DNA of 64,000 nucleotides from Hungatella hathewayi WAL-18680 (GCF_000235505.1 NZ_JH379027.1:3121456-3185455); one strand, 5' to 3'. Counted from the stretch's first letter, positions 24,155-33,752 are shown. Translations and numbers: made by a program. Notes: generated by a model from the sequence alone, not told the origin.

Positions 24155-24802
24155 TTATTCTTTCATAATCTTCACTAATCTGCTGGTCCCCAAACGGTCC
24201 GCCCCAAGCTCCACAAACCGCTCCGCGTCCGCAAAGTCTTTGATACCGCCGGCGGCCTTCACCATCTTGTCGGCCCCGGTGTATTTTCTCATCAGCTCCA
24301 CGTCCTCGAAAGTCGCGCCGCCCGTGGAGAAACCGGTGGAGGTCTTGATATACTCCGCGTCGGACTCCGTAACCACCCGGCACAGTTCCTTCTTCTCCGC
24401 CTCCGTCAGCAGGCAGGTCTCGATAATCACCTTCAAAAGCCGGCCGTCGCAGGCTTTCTTAATCTGCTGAATCTCGTCCTTCACCAAATCATACCTGCCT
24501 TCCTTCACCCAGCCGAGGTTCACCACCATGTCAATCTCTTTGGCCCCTCCGGCCACCGCGTCCGCCGTCTCAAAGCATTTCACCCCCGTGGTATTGTATC
24601 CGTTGGGGAAACCAATGACCGTGCAGACCGGCATCCGCTCTCCTAAATATTCCGCCGCCTGTCTCACATAGGAAGGAGGAATGCACACGGAAGCAGTATT
24701 ATAAGTCACCGCGTCATCACAAATCTCCTTAATCTCCTGCCAGGTAGCTGTCTGAGCCAGCAGGGTATGGTCTACCCGTTTCAGAATTTCCTGTCTGTCC
24801 AT
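24155..24802 (-). CDS. deoC: Deoxyribose-phosphate aldolase
   Basis: 215 residues, normal for the family. Cleaves 2-deoxyribose-5-phosphate to glyceraldehyde-3-phosphate and acetaldehyde. [11 protein letters not shown] at the start, [14 protein letters not shown] near 65-78, [10 protein letters not shown] near 120 and [18 protein letters not shown] near 150 holding the Schiff-base Lys are all visible. Expected last step of deoxynucleoside breakdown begun by udp and cdd immediately upstream. 18 bp separate it from udp. Phosphopentomutase (deoB), needed between the phosphorylase and this enzyme, is not in the window. Confidence 0.95.
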   Translation of the reverse strand: MDRQEILKRVDHTLLAQTATWQEIKEICDDAVTYNTASVCIPPSYVRQAAEYLGERMPVCTVIGFPNGYNTTGVKCFETADAVAGGAKEIDMVVNLGWVKEGRYDLVKDEIQQIKKACDGRLLKVIIETCLLTEAEKKELCRVVTESDAEYIKTSTGFSTGGATFEDVELMRKYTGADKMVKAAGGIKDFADAERFVELGADRLGTSRLVKIMKE

Positions 24803-24820
24803 ATCGACTCCTCTTTTCCG

Positions 24821-25594
24821 TTATTTCGCCTTATCTTCCTGAATCAGAATTCTCAGCGCCTCCACAGCCACCTTGATGGCCGCATCCGTATCATGAACCA
24901 CCGGATTGTCAAGACCGGCCTTCTCTCTCTCCTGGTTTGCCACCACCAGGAAGTTGGAGCCGCAGCGCACTCTCAGATAATTGGCAACCACAAACAACGC
25001 TGCCGATTCCATCTCCGAGGCCTTGCAGCCAAGTCTCAGCCATGCCTCCCACTTATTCATCAGCTCGTAGCTGACCGGCTTCGTCTCCGGCTCGTGCTGG
25101 CCGTAAAAGGCGTCCTTGCACTCCACCACGCCCGCATGGTAGGTCTGGCCCAGCCGTTTCGCCGCTTCCACTAACGCGTGGCTGACTTCAAAATCGGCAA
25201 CCGCCGGATACTCGATAGGCGCGTACTCCTTGCTGGTGCCCTCCATCCGGATTGCCCCGGTGGACACCACAATGTCGCCGCCCTTCACATCCAAATCCAT
25301 GCCGCCGCAGGTTCCCACCCGGATAAAGGTGTCAGCCCCGCTCTTCACCAGCTCTTCCATGGCGATGGAGGCGGATGGACCGCCGATACCGGTGGAGGTC
25401 ACGCTGACCTTCTCCCCATCCAGGTAGCCGGTATAAGTCACATACTCCCTGCTGTCCGCCACCAGAACCGCATCGTCAAAGTAGGCGGCGATTTTCTCGC
25501 AGCGCTTCGGGTCTCCGGGCAGCAACACATATCTGCCCACATCCCCTTTTCTGATATTTAAATGATACTGAACTCCCTCTTCTGAATAATTCAT
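24821..25594 (-). CDS. udp: Uridine phosphorylase
   Basis: 257 residues. Nucleoside phosphorylase I family: [28 protein letters not shown] at the start (phosphate-binding region), [15 protein letters not shown] near 70 and [11 protein letters not shown] near 95. The segment around [14 protein letters not shown] and [21 protein letters not shown] places it with uridine rather than purine phosphorylases. Splits uridine (and probably deoxyuridine) into uracil and (deoxy)ribose-1-phosphate. Lies between cdd and deoC, giving the sequence cytidine to uridine to sugar phosphate. Confidence 0.92.
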   Translation of the reverse strand: MNYSEEGVQYHLNIRKGDVGRYVLLPGDPKRCEKIAAYFDDAVLVADSREYVTYTGYLDGEKVSVTSTGIGGPSASIAMEELVKSGADTFIRVGTCGGMDLDVKGGDIVVSTGAIRMEGTSKEYAPIEYPAVADFEVSHALVEAAKRLGQTYHAGVVECKDAFYGQHEPETKPVSYELMNKWEAWLRLGCKASEMESAALFVVANYLRVRCGSNFLVVANQEREKAGLDNPVVHDTDAAIKVAVEALRILIQEDKAK

Positions 25595-25635
25595 CTCTAT
25601 TTCCCCTTTCCTGGAACCGCTCTGTCAGGCCGGTG

Positions 25636-26070
25636 TCAGACGTTTGGATTAAATCTCTGAAATGCCATGGGAAGCAACTCCCCCAGCGTGCATTCCTTCC
25701 AATCCGTCTCGTCCACCGCCATAATAATCTTAAATGTATCCAGACTGCAAAACTGTGCCATCAGCTGGCGGCAGACACCGCAGGGCGGACAGTAATCCGC
25801 CAGCGGCTTCCCCTTCGGTCCCCCGACAATGGCAATGGCCCGGAACTTTAAGCAGCCCTCGCTGACCGCCTTGAAAAATGCCGTCCGCTCCGCACAGTTG
25901 CTGGGTGTCAGCCCCGCGCACTCAATGTTGCATCCGCGATAAATCGTCCCATCCTCTCCCAGCAGCGCAGCCCCCACCGCAAAACCGGAGATCGGGCTGA
26001 ACGAATACTCCCTGGCTCTCAGCGCTTCCCGAATCAATGTCACCCGCATGGAATCTGTCATATCCGCCAT
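25636..26070 (-). CDS. cdd: Cytidine deaminase
   Basis: 144 residues from ATG 26070, which follows the sulfatase TAA by one base and has GAGG seven bases upstream. A longer start at 26094 would overlap the sulfatase. Zinc site intact: CAERTAFFKAV (catalytic Cys-Ala-Glu) and CPPCGVCRQLM (two Cys). FSPISGFAVGAALL and CNIEC are the substrate loop. Deaminates cytidine and deoxycytidine to the uridine forms used by the next gene. Confidence 0.93.
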   Translation of the reverse strand: MADMTDSMRVTLIREALRAREYSFSPISGFAVGAALLGEDGTIYRGCNIECAGLTPSNCAERTAFFKAVSEGCLKFRAIAIVGGPKGKPLADYCPPCGVCRQLMAQFCSLDTFKIIMAVDETDWKECTLGELLPMAFQRFNPNV

Positions 26071-26071
26071 A

Positions 26072-27565
26072 TTACAGCACCTCGACAGGGTCATCGGTCC
26101 GCACCTGCCATGCCCGCAGACGTTTGATCAAATCTTCTTTTATCTCCTTGTACTCCTCGTCGTCAATCCGGTTGTGCAGCTCATATGGGTCTTCCCTTAA
26201 GTTGTAAAGCTCCGCCTTCTGTCCCTTGGTCACCACCAGCTTATACTCGTCGTGAACCACCAGACGGCAGTCGATATCGTCCCCATAGCCGTGACCGAAG
26301 GTCTCCGACATCACATCGTCATCCCACTCCGTGGACTTCCCTGTCACCAGAGGAAGCAGACTGCGCCCGTGAACTTTGTTCTTCGTGAACTTCGTGCCTG
26401 CCGCGTCCAGAATCGTCACCGGATAATCCACGGTGTTGATGTACTCATGGCGCACCTGGCCCGCCGGAATCACATCCTTCCACTTGATTGCAAACGGAAT
26501 TCTCATCACTTCCTCAGATAAGAAAGAGCCCTTATCAAAATGTCCGCCGTGGCTGGCCAGCGCATCGCCGTGGTCGGTGGTCCAGATAATCATGGTATTC
26601 TCATCCAGTCCCAGTTCTTTTAACTTATTGAGAATCATTCCGCCTGCCGCGTCTATCATCGTGATGTGGGCGAAGCAGTGGCGGATAATCTCTTTCCACT
26701 CGTCCCATGACACCGGACTTGGAATAATCAGCTCGTTGTCCTTGCCAAACGGCGTACTTCTCTCCCGGAAATAGGTCTCCGGCTTTCCTTCCAGCTGGGA
26801 GCGGAAGTTTCCGTACTCTGGCAAATCAAAGCTCTCCGCCGGATACATATCCAGGAATTCCTGTGTCGGGAAATGCGGCTGGTGAGGTCCCCAGAAATCC
26901 ACTCTCAGGGAAAATGGCTTGTCGCTCTTCTCCTTCGCCAGCTTCTCCAACTGCTCGCAGGCCAGGGTCGCCAGGAAGAAGGACTCGTGGGTCTCCTTCG
27001 GCGTCTTGGTGATGCCTACGGCGTGCTCGCCACACCAGTTGGCCTTGCACTGATAGTCCACGTCATCGGCACACTCCGCCCAATCGCCGCGGATACTGAT
27101 TTCCGGAATGTCAAAGTACCGGTCGATGTGATGTACTGCCTGAGGCAGATTGTAACGCTCCAGATACGCCTTGTACTCCGGCTGGATGTAGGGGTTGCTG
27201 TAATCCGTTCTGGAAAAACCGCTACAGTGATGCTCGTTGGCCGCCCCGGGACCTGCATGCCATTTGCCGAAATAATAGTTGTCATAACCGGCCTCCGCCA
27301 GCGTATCCAGATATACCTCATGGTTGTATGGCGGGTCCGTGTAGTTGTGGTGCTGTCCATGGGTATGGGCATAGAGGCCGGTCAGCATGGTTCTTCTGGT
27401 TGGTCCGCACAGCGGTGTGGAACAGTAGGCATGGTCAAACATGGCCCCCTCTTTTGCAAGCTGGTCAAAGTTGGGACGCATAGGTTTTGGCCCGTCGTTC
27501 CACTGCCAGCGATAAAACGCCTGATGGTCATTTTGGATAAAAATGATGTTCGGTTTTTGTGACAT
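26072..27565 (-). CDS. Type I sulfatase (Cys-type, formylglycine-dependent)
   Basis: 497 residues. N-terminal PNIIFIQNDHQ metal site, YCSTPLCGPTRRTMLTG near 47-63 with the C-x-P-x-R maturation motif whose Cys becomes formylglycine, HTHGQ, and IIWTTDHGDALASHGGHFDKG near 315-335 for the second part of the metal site. No signal peptide, so a cytoplasmic enzyme. Hydrolyses a sulfate or phosphate ester; substrate unknown. Unusual in being wedged, with tight spacing, between a nucleoside ABC transporter and nucleoside catabolic genes. No maturase (anSME) is in the window. A sulfated or phosphonate-type nucleoside or ribose derivative is a speculative substrate. Confidence 0.88.
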   Translation of the reverse strand: MSQKPNIIFIQNDHQAFYRWQWNDGPKPMRPNFDQLAKEGAMFDHAYCSTPLCGPTRRTMLTGLYAHTHGQHHNYTDPPYNHEVYLDTLAEAGYDNYYFGKWHAGPGAANEHHCSGFSRTDYSNPYIQPEYKAYLERYNLPQAVHHIDRYFDIPEISIRGDWAECADDVDYQCKANWCGEHAVGITKTPKETHESFFLATLACEQLEKLAKEKSDKPFSLRVDFWGPHQPHFPTQEFLDMYPAESFDLPEYGNFRSQLEGKPETYFRERSTPFGKDNELIIPSPVSWDEWKEIIRHCFAHITMIDAAGGMILNKLKELGLDENTMIIWTTDHGDALASHGGHFDKGSFLSEEVMRIPFAIKWKDVIPAGQVRHEYINTVDYPVTILDAAGTKFTKNKVHGRSLLPLVTGKSTEWDDDVMSETFGHGYGDDIDCRLVVHDEYKLVVTKGQKAELYNLREDPYELHNRIDDEEYKEIKEDLIKRLRAWQVRTDDPVEVL

Positions 27566-27604
27566 TTTTCTAGTTCCTCCTTTATTTTTGCTTCTTCAGC
27601 GTAT

Positions 27605-27643
27605 AAAAAACACGCGGTCAGCGGTTTTCACACAGACCGCGCG
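27605..27643 (-). terminator. Terminator after the nucleoside ABC transporter genes
   Basis: CGCGCGGTC / GACCGCGTG stem (one mismatch-type pair) with a 15-nt loop and TTTTTT at 27605-27610 in the leftward direction. It lies only 40 bases before the sulfatase ATG and no promoter is visible between, so it probably attenuates rather than stops transcription into sulfatase-cdd-udp-deoC. Confidence 0.8.
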
Positions 27644-27665
27644 ATATTGAAAACTTCTTAACCTA

Positions 27666-28607
27666 TCATCGCTGTTGTACAAATTTCGTATAGGGCTTTC
27701 CGCTTGCGGCAATGCCAACCTGCCCGCCCTTATTCTTCTTAAGGCTGAGTGCCAGCACCACCAGACTTGCCAGATAAGGTATCATCTGGATAAACTCACT
27801 TGGTACCGGGTTGTTCGGAATAGTCTGCACATAGAGCTGAATGGCGCTGAACAATCCGAAGAACATGGCCGACGCGAATGCTCCGATAGGAGTCCACCGT
27901 CCCATGGTAACCGCTCCGAGAGCCAGGTATCCACGGCCTGCCACCATTCCTTCCTGGAACAGGTTCATCTGTCCAAGGGATAAGAAGGCGCCGCCAAGAC
28001 CGCCAAGCACACCGGATAAAATCACGGAAAAATAACGAATCTTATGAACCGAAAGTCCGGCTGTCTCCGCCGCTCTCGGGTTCTCACCGACGGTGATAAT
28101 CCGAAGTCCCAGCGGGGTGTATTTAAACAGACAGTGAACCAGCGCCAGCACGATAAACGCAATGTACACAAAGGGCGATAAATCGGCCAGGAACCCGCCA
28201 ATCACGGGGATTCCCGATAAGATCGGTGTATGCTCCAGACTTGCCACCTGTGGAGAACTTCCCTGCTGTCCGAATATGGATTTCAGTCCCACACCGGAAA
28301 ATCCGGTTGCCAGAAGCACCAGCGCCATGGAGCTGACCGACTGGTTGCCGCCCCAGGTGATGGAAATCACCGAGTGGATGGCGGATATCAGCACGCCCAC
28401 CAGGATGGCAAACAGCACGCCGATCCAGGGATTGCCGGTCAGATAGCTTCCAATGACTGCGCCAAAGGCGCTGGCCAGCATGATGCCCTCCAAACCGATG
28501 TTAACCACGCCGGAACGCTCGGAAGCCAGACCGCCCATAGCCGTAAGCGCAATCGGCGTCCCCATACGCAGAGTAGAAGCCAGCATGAATATTAAAAAAT
28601 TAGCCAT
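27666..28607 (-). CDS. Nucleoside ABC transporter permease 2
   Basis: 313 residues, about nine hydrophobic segments, BPD_transp_2 family. Family stretches: LRMGTPIALTAMGGLASERSGVVNIGLEGIML near the start, GVLISAIHSVISITWGGNQ and VGENPRAAETAGLSVHKIRYFSVILSG near 195-220. With its neighbour it forms the channel of a BMP-type importer of purine/pyrimidine nucleosides (as in YufQ or BmpF). Its ATG lies 1 bp after the upstream permease stop. Confidence 0.88.
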   Translation of the reverse strand: MANFLIFMLASTLRMGTPIALTAMGGLASERSGVVNIGLEGIMLASAFGAVIGSYLTGNPWIGVLFAILVGVLISAIHSVISITWGGNQSVSSMALVLLATGFSGVGLKSIFGQQGSSPQVASLEHTPILSGIPVIGGFLADLSPFVYIAFIVLALVHCLFKYTPLGLRIITVGENPRAAETAGLSVHKIRYFSVILSGVLGGLGGAFLSLGQMNLFQEGMVAGRGYLALGAVTMGRWTPIGAFASAMFFGLFSAIQLYVQTIPNNPVPSEFIQMIPYLASLVVLALSLKKNKGGQVGIAASGKPYTKFVQQR

Positions 28608-28608
28608 T

Positions 28609-29682
28609 CTATTTTCCTCCTCTACGTTTCTTGATATAGTAACGAATCACATTTTCCGCACACAGGAAGACGATGACCAGTCCCTGTATGATATCCACCA
28701 TGTTCTTGGAAACGCCCACGCTGGACTGCATCATCAGCGAGCCGCTGCGCATGCTTCCCATCAAAAACGCGGTGATAATGATGGCAAATGGATTGTTGCG
28801 GGCCATCAGGGCTACCGGGATTCCACTGAATCCGTAGTTGGCCGAGAAGCCGTTGATTACCTTGCCCATAGTTCCGGTTACTTCAATTCCGCCTGCCAGA
28901 CCGGCAAGTGCGCCGCTCATCAACAGGGCCAGGAACATGTTGCGCTCCACATTGATCCCGTTGGTATAAGCCGCATTCTTGTTCAGTCCCACCGCGCACA
29001 TCTCATAACCGAGAGAAGTCCGGTTTAACAGGATGTAGACCAGAACCGCCGCTGCCAGCGCAATCACAATTCCCAGATTCAACACGAAGGGTGATGGAAG
29101 CAGCTTCGGAAGTCTTGCCGTCTCCGCAATCGCTTTTGTGGCGGAGGCCGCTCCCTCCTCCTTGAACGGGCCCAGAATCAGGTACTGCACCAGATACTGC
29201 CCCACATAGTTAAACATAATAGTACTGATAACCACATTGACGTCCGCTTTCTGTTTCAACACGGCCGGGAAGAACGCCCACACCATACCTGCCAGCATGG
29301 AAGCCGCCAGTACGATGGGAATGTTTAAAATCGCCGGCAGATGAAGGGCATGCCCCACAATTCCTGCTGTGATGGCTCCCACAAGCAGCTGTCCCTCAGC
29401 ACCGATATTGAACACCGTACATTTGTATGCCAGCGCCACGGCAAGACCGGTCAGTAACAGCGGCACCGACTTGGTCAGAGACTGGGTAAATGCCATCGGC
29501 GTTCCGAAGGCTCCTTTCACCAGTGCGCCGTAAGCCTGAAACGGATTGTTGCCAAACAGGGCGATGATGATTCCGCCTGTGACAATTGCCAGTACAAGGG
29601 CAATCGCCGATATTAAAAAGTTCAGTGCCAGCTCTTCGAACTTATGCTGGCCCGCCTTCTGTACTTTAGCCTGCTGTGCCAA
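28609..29682 (-). CDS. Nucleoside ABC transporter permease 1
   Basis: 357 residues from a TTG at 29682. GGAGG sits eight bases before it, whereas the GTG at 29691 is too close to that site. BPD_transp_2 family with about ten hydrophobic segments. LALAYKCTVFNIGAEGQLLVGAI-type motif near 90, RNPFQAYGAL-like loop near 50 and GINVERNMFLALLMSGALAGLAGGIEVTG near 245. Overlaps the end of the ATPase gene by 17 bases, consistent with coupled translation. Homologous to YufP-type subunits. Confidence 0.87.
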   Translation of the reverse strand: MAQQAKVQKAGQHKFEELALNFLISAIALVLAIVTGGIIIALFGNNPFQAYGALVKGAFGTPMAFTQSLTKSVPLLLTGLAVALAYKCTVFNIGAEGQLLVGAITAGIVGHALHLPAILNIPIVLAASMLAGMVWAFFPAVLKQKADVNVVISTIMFNYVGQYLVQYLILGPFKEEGAASATKAIAETARLPKLLPSPFVLNLGIVIALAAAVLVYILLNRTSLGYEMCAVGLNKNAAYTNGINVERNMFLALLMSGALAGLAGGIEVTGTMGKVINGFSANYGFSGIPVALMARNNPFAIIITAFLMGSMRSGSLMMQSSVGVSKNMVDIIQGLVIVFLCAENVIRYYIKKRRGGK

Positions 29683-31213
29683 CTGCCGCACCTCCTTTTC
29701 CTTTGGAGGACCCCAGCATCATCATACCCAGTTCCTGTCTGGTGACACTCTCCGCGTCCACAATGTCGATGATTTCCCCCTTGAATATGACTGCAATTCT
29801 GTCGCTGACAGATAAAATCTCATCCAGCTCCAGGGAGAATAACAGGACTCCTTTTCCCTGGTCCCGCTGCTCAAGCAGCGTCTTCTGTACAAATTCCATG
29901 GCTCCCACGTCCAGTCCACGGGTGGGCTGCACTGCCACCAGCACGTCGGGATTGCGGTACGCCTCCCTGGCGATGATAATCTTCTGCTGGTTGCCGCCTG
30001 ACAAGGTTCCGGCGTTGACGTCCACATTGGCGCAGCGGATATCGAAGCGCTCTTTTAAGGTCTCTGCCGTCTCATGAATCTTCTTGAAATCAAGCCACAC
30101 ATTCTTTTTGGCGTATGGCTCCTGGTACTGGCAGCCCAGTATCAGATTGTTGGCGATGCTGTACTCCAGCACCAGGCCGTCTCTGTGGCGGTCCTCCGGA
30201 ATCAGGCCCAGGCCGTTATCCTTTCTGGTGCGGATTTTCTCGCGGGTGATGTCCTGTCCATTCATGATGACGGAGCCGCTGTCCGGTTTGATTTTCCCGC
30301 AGATGACATTGACCAGTTCTTCCTGACCGTTGCCGTCCACGCCGGCGATGCCTAACACCTCGCCTTTTCTCAGTTCCAGATTGATATGGTTTAACTTCTT
30401 CACCGTCTTATCGACCGTGTAGCTCACATCCTTCACTTCCAGGATGTTCTCAATCTTCTCCGCCTGTTTCCGCTCTCTTCTTCCCAGGTTGACATCACGG
30501 CCTACCATCATTTTCGTCAGGCCCTCCGGGTTGGTCTCGCTCTTGTCCACGGTGCCAACCACCCTGCCCAGACGGATGACGGTGATTCTGTCGGAGATTT
30601 TCATGACCTCCGCCAGCTTGTGGCTGATGAAGATGATGGTCTTTCCCTTCTCCTTCAGCTTCAGCAAAATGTCACAGAACTCCTCAATCTCTTGAGGCGT
30701 CAGAACTGCTGTCGGCTCGTCAAAAATCAGGATTTCCGCTTCCCGGTAGAGAACCTTCAAAATCTCCACTCTCTGCTGCTCAGTGACGGAAAGCTCGCTC
30801 ACCTTTTTGTCCGGGTCAATCTTCAATCCGTACTGTTCTGACAGCGCCTTGATTTTCTGGCTGGCTCCGGCCCTGTCCACTTTGAGGGCCGTGCCGACTT
30901 CCTGGCCGACGATAATATTTTCCGTCACGGTCAGTTTGGGAATCAACATGAAATGCTGATGCACCATACCAATTTTGTGATGAATGGAATCCCTGGAGCT
31001 TGTAAAATGCACCGGCTCCCCCCGGATGAGAAGCTCGCCCTCATCCGGCTGGTAGAGTCCGTAGAGAATATTCATCAATGTTGATTTGCCTGCCCCGTTT
31101 TCCCCGGCAAGCGTATGTATTTCGCCTTCCTCAATATCGATTGAGATATGGTCGTTGGCTACAATACCCGGAAACCGTTTCGTGATTTCCTTTAACTGAA
31201 TAATGCTGCCCAT
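29666..31213 (-). CDS. Nucleoside ABC transporter ATP-binding protein (two ABC domains)
   Basis: 515 residues with fused ABC domains, the size of YufO/MglA-type subunits. First domain: GENGAGKST near 36, LSVTEQQRVEILKVL and IFDEPTAVL. Second domain: degenerate Walker A GVDGNGQEEL near 295, LSGGNQQKIIIAREA and VAVQPTRGLD, where the usual Glu is Gln, typical of the second half of this family. Drives uptake by the two permeases and the BMP lipoprotein encoded either side. 30 bp downstream of the binding-protein gene. Confidence 0.92.
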   Translation of the reverse strand: MGSIIQLKEITKRFPGIVANDHISIDIEEGEIHTLAGENGAGKSTLMNILYGLYQPDEGELLIRGEPVHFTSSRDSIHHKIGMVHQHFMLIPKLTVTENIIVGQEVGTALKVDRAGASQKIKALSEQYGLKIDPDKKVSELSVTEQQRVEILKVLYREAEILIFDEPTAVLTPQEIEEFCDILLKLKEKGKTIIFISHKLAEVMKISDRITVIRLGRVVGTVDKSETNPEGLTKMMVGRDVNLGRRERKQAEKIENILEVKDVSYTVDKTVKKLNHINLELRKGEVLGIAGVDGNGQEELVNVICGKIKPDSGSVIMNGQDITREKIRTRKDNGLGLIPEDRHRDGLVLEYSIANNLILGCQYQEPYAKKNVWLDFKKIHETAETLKERFDIRCANVDVNAGTLSGGNQQKIIIAREAYRNPDVLVAVQPTRGLDVGAMEFVQKTLLEQRDQGKGVLLFSLELDEILSVSDRIAVIFKGEIIDIVDAESVTRQELGMMMLGSSKGKGGAAVGTAG

Positions 31214-31243
31214 GGTGGTGCCACCTCCGTCTATGGTAGTCGC

Positions 31244-32329
31244 TTATTTCGTGTAGGAATAAGTGAAACTGTTAAATTCGCTCTCATCTGCCGGAACCTT
31301 GATCTCACCGGACTCCACCTTTGCTGTCAAATCTTCGATGGCGCTCATCACATCCTCAGGAACTGTCTTTAACAGCTCGTCATTGTTGGTAAATAACAGC
31401 TTCACGCCGCCTTCTTTCAGGCCCAGTGACATGGGTTTGCTGGTGTCAAATTCGCCGGTCTCCATGTAGCCCTTGATGATGGAAAGAATCGCCTGGTCTG
31501 CCGGTTTTACAACGGATGCCACAATCTTGTCTGGCATCTTGTCAAACTGTCCGTTTGCCGCGCCAAGACAGTATTTTCCGTCTCCAGCGTCCTTTGCCGC
31601 GTTGAAAACGCCAAGGTTGCAGGCGCCTGCGTAAGTTCCGATGAAATCAGCGCCCTTGTTGTACATGATTTTGGCAACCTCGCTGCCCTGTCCCACATCG
31701 GTGTAGCTGTTTGTAAATGCTGACTGAATCTCACAGTCCGGATTCACAGCCTTCACACCGGCGGAGAAACCAAACTGATAGCGGTACTGAAGGGTCTCAC
31801 CGACTGCCATCACCGCACCTACGTTGTTGGTCTTTGTCATCATACCTGCTAAAGCGCCGCCAAGGAAGGCCGCCTCGTTCTCACGGTATGCAACGGACAT
31901 AATGTTATCCACGCCGTCAATGGCCTCTGCCAGATACAGGAATTTCACATCCGGGTTCTCTGCCGCTACTTCCAGCATGCCGTCCTTGTACTCGGAAGAC
32001 GGTACCATGATGAAGGTGGCTCCCTGGCTGATTAAGGTACGGATACTGTTGGCGGAGTCTGAAATCTCCGGAACCTCCAGCGGAATCCCCTTGATTCCCA
32101 GCTCCTGCTCTGCCAGCTCCAGACCGGCCAGCACGTCATCGTTGTAGCTCTGGGTGCCGAATGCATTTGCAATCATGCCCACGGTTAAATCAGCGGTCTT
32201 GCCAGAGTCCGTGGCAGCCTTGGATTCTGCCTTTGTGTCTGCGGCCGGTGTGGAGGAACTGCTTCCACATCCTGTCAGTAAACCGATTGCCATTGTTGCT
32301 GCCATACCTAATGCGATTAATTTCTTCAT
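31244..32329 (-). CDS. bmpA: BMP-family nucleoside-binding lipoprotein
   Basis: 361 residues. Signal peptide with LLTGCGSS lipobox (Cys near 21). The BMP (PnrA-like) domain follows: VGMIANAFGTQSYNDDVLAGLELAEQ, TLISQGATFIMVPSSEYKDGM, SVAYRENEAAFLGGALAGMMTKT, and GADFIGTYAGACNLGVFNAAKD. Members bind purine and pyrimidine nucleosides outside the membrane. It is the first transporter gene and directly follows the Crp/Fnr regulator, so nucleoside import is probably controlled by that protein. Confidence 0.9.
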   Translation of the reverse strand: MKKLIALGMAATMAIGLLTGCGSSSSTPAADTKAESKAATDSGKTADLTVGMIANAFGTQSYNDDVLAGLELAEQELGIKGIPLEVPEISDSANSIRTLISQGATFIMVPSSEYKDGMLEVAAENPDVKFLYLAEAIDGVDNIMSVAYRENEAAFLGGALAGMMTKTNNVGAVMAVGETLQYRYQFGFSAGVKAVNPDCEIQSAFTNSYTDVGQGSEVAKIMYNKGADFIGTYAGACNLGVFNAAKDAGDGKYCLGAANGQFDKMPDKIVASVVKPADQAILSIIKGYMETGEFDTSKPMSLGLKEGGVKLLFTNNDELLKTVPEDVMSAIEDLTAKVESGEIKVPADESEFNSFTYSYTK

Positions 32330-32389
32330 AATTTCCCCATCCTTTTTCTTTGATGTTATTTCTTTGATGCTTTTTTGAAAATGTTTCAG

Positions 32390-33118
32390 TTACATATTCT
32401 CATGTCTGCGTCTGATTACCTCCAGCTGTTCGGGGGTGAACATCATGACTCCGCCATTCATGACGGTGATGAGATTTTCTTCTTTCAACTTGTTGATTGC
32501 CCGGTACAGGGTTCTGACACTGACCCCCATATCGGTCGCGATAACGCCGTGCTTCTCTTTGATGTAGAGCGGCTTATCGCTGAATTGTCCCTGCTCCAGC
32601 CATTTCCGGCAGATGTAGGCCAGAAGGTTGTCCGTGGAGCTTAGGAACATCATTCTGTCCATCCTGGCGCGGTTTCGCTCGATGATTCTTGACAGGCTGT
32701 CAATCACCACCATGGCTGCATCCCCGTCCGCTTTAATCTCCTGTAAAAAGTATTTGCAGTCGATGTCCAGCATCAGGCACTTCTCTGCCGCCAGTATCTG
32801 GGAATAGAAATTCTTGTCATCGGAAAACAGCTGGGTGATCCCGATAAACATGGGAGCCGCTGTCGCCGCCAGCATATTCATGTCCCCCCTGGGGGAAACA
32901 CGGATAAAATAGGCTTTTCCATTGACAATGAGGTTGATGGAACGGAGAGTATCCATCGGCCGTATGATATCCTCTCCCTTTTCCACCGTGCGCAGCGTGA
33001 TGTAGGAATTTAAATAGGGGGCCAGCTCTTCTCTGGTGAACTGTCTGCCCTTGTTGTTTAAGTATGTAAATTCAAACAGTTCTCTCAGACTTCGTTTTCC
33101 ATGTTCCTTTGCCTGCAT
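32390..33118 (-). CDS. Crp/Fnr-family transcriptional regulator
   Basis: 242 residues. N-terminal cyclic-nucleotide-binding-like cupin (YITLRTVEKGEDIIRPMDTLRSINLIVNGKAYFIRVSPRGDMNMLA, about 50-95), a dimer helix (AMVVIDSLSRIIERNRARMDRM), and a C-terminal winged HTH (HGVIATDMGVSVRTLYRAINKLKEENLITVMNGG, about 190-223). The Arg/Ser cAMP-binding signature of Crp is absent and there is no N-terminal Cys cluster of Fnr, so the effector is unknown, possibly a nucleoside or phosphate metabolite. Directly upstream of bmpA. Confidence 0.88.
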   Translation of the reverse strand: MQAKEHGKRSLRELFEFTYLNNKGRQFTREELAPYLNSYITLRTVEKGEDIIRPMDTLRSINLIVNGKAYFIRVSPRGDMNMLAATAAPMFIGITQLFSDDKNFYSQILAAEKCLMLDIDCKYFLQEIKADGDAAMVVIDSLSRIIERNRARMDRMMFLSSTDNLLAYICRKWLEQGQFSDKPLYIKEKHGVIATDMGVSVRTLYRAINKLKEENLITVMNGGVMMFTPEQLEVIRRRHENM

Positions 33119-33207
33119 GAGCGTCCTCCTTATTCCGTGTGCTGCCTGTTGACAGATACTGGTTCCTCACAAGAAACCTGCTTTTTTCCCTTCTTTTTTT
33201 GTCTATA

Positions 33208-33253
33208 ATCATGATAACGTCTTTGAGGGAATCAAACTATGTCACGTGTCACA
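33208..33253 (-). promoter_or_regulatory. Promoter and candidate operator of the Crp/Fnr gene
   Basis: TTGATT (33230-33235) and CATGAT (33208-33213) with a 16-base spacer. Immediately upstream, TGTGACACGTGACA (33240-33253) is an imperfect palindrome (10 of 14 positions symmetric) centred near -45, the usual place for a Crp-type activator site. Suggests autoregulation. Confidence 0.45.
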
Positions 33254-33306
33254 CCTTGCTAATTTTTATATATTTACTATATTTTCTGTCGATATTTGTG
33301 CATATT

Positions 33307-33747
33307 TCACAAATGATTGATTTTATCTACCCGAACCTGGTGTTTCCCTCCCAGGAAGGAGGCGCCAAGGTAGCTTTTCACAATTTCCCAGGCCAGCTCC
33401 ACCCCTACGGTTCTCGCACCCAGGGTGATAATGTTGGCGTCGTTGTGCTCTCCTGCCATTCTGGCGGAGAAGCAGTCGCTGCACAGGGCCGCCCGGATTC
33501 CAGGCACCTTGTTGGCGGCAATGCTGACGCCGATTCCCGTGCCGCAGATGAGAATTGCGCAGTCGTACTCTCCCGCCGTCACGCCGGACGCCACCGCCAC
33601 GGCGATATCCGGGTAATCCACCTCGTGGAGTGTCTCAATTCCCTTGTCCGTCACCTCGTAGCCGTCCGCCAGGAGGCGCCGTTTCAGCTCCTCCTTCAGC
33701 TCAAACCCGCCGTGGTCACAGCCGATTCCTATGGTTCTATCTTTCAT
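33307..33747 (-). CDS. rpiB: Ribose-5-phosphate isomerase B
   Basis: 146 residues from ATG 33747 behind ACAGGAG; longer readings enter the lacI-type gene. IGCDHGGFELKE at the N-terminus, VDYPDIAVAVASGV, ILICGTGIGVSIAANKVPGIRAALCSD (catalytic Cys near 68-73 region and Thr/Gly loop), and EHNDANIITLGARTVG are RpiB/LacAB hallmarks. Interconverts ribose-5-P and ribulose-5-P. Allose-6-P isomerase activity is an alternative in this family, but the neighbours (rpe, transketolase, nucleoside hydrolase) favour pentose metabolism. Confidence 0.92.
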   Translation of the reverse strand: MKDRTIGIGCDHGGFELKEELKRRLLADGYEVTDKGIETLHEVDYPDIAVAVASGVTAGEYDCAILICGTGIGVSIAANKVPGIRAALCSDCFSARMAGEHNDANIITLGARTVGVELAWEIVKSYLGASFLGGKHQVRVDKINHL

Positions 33748-33752
33748 ATCAT

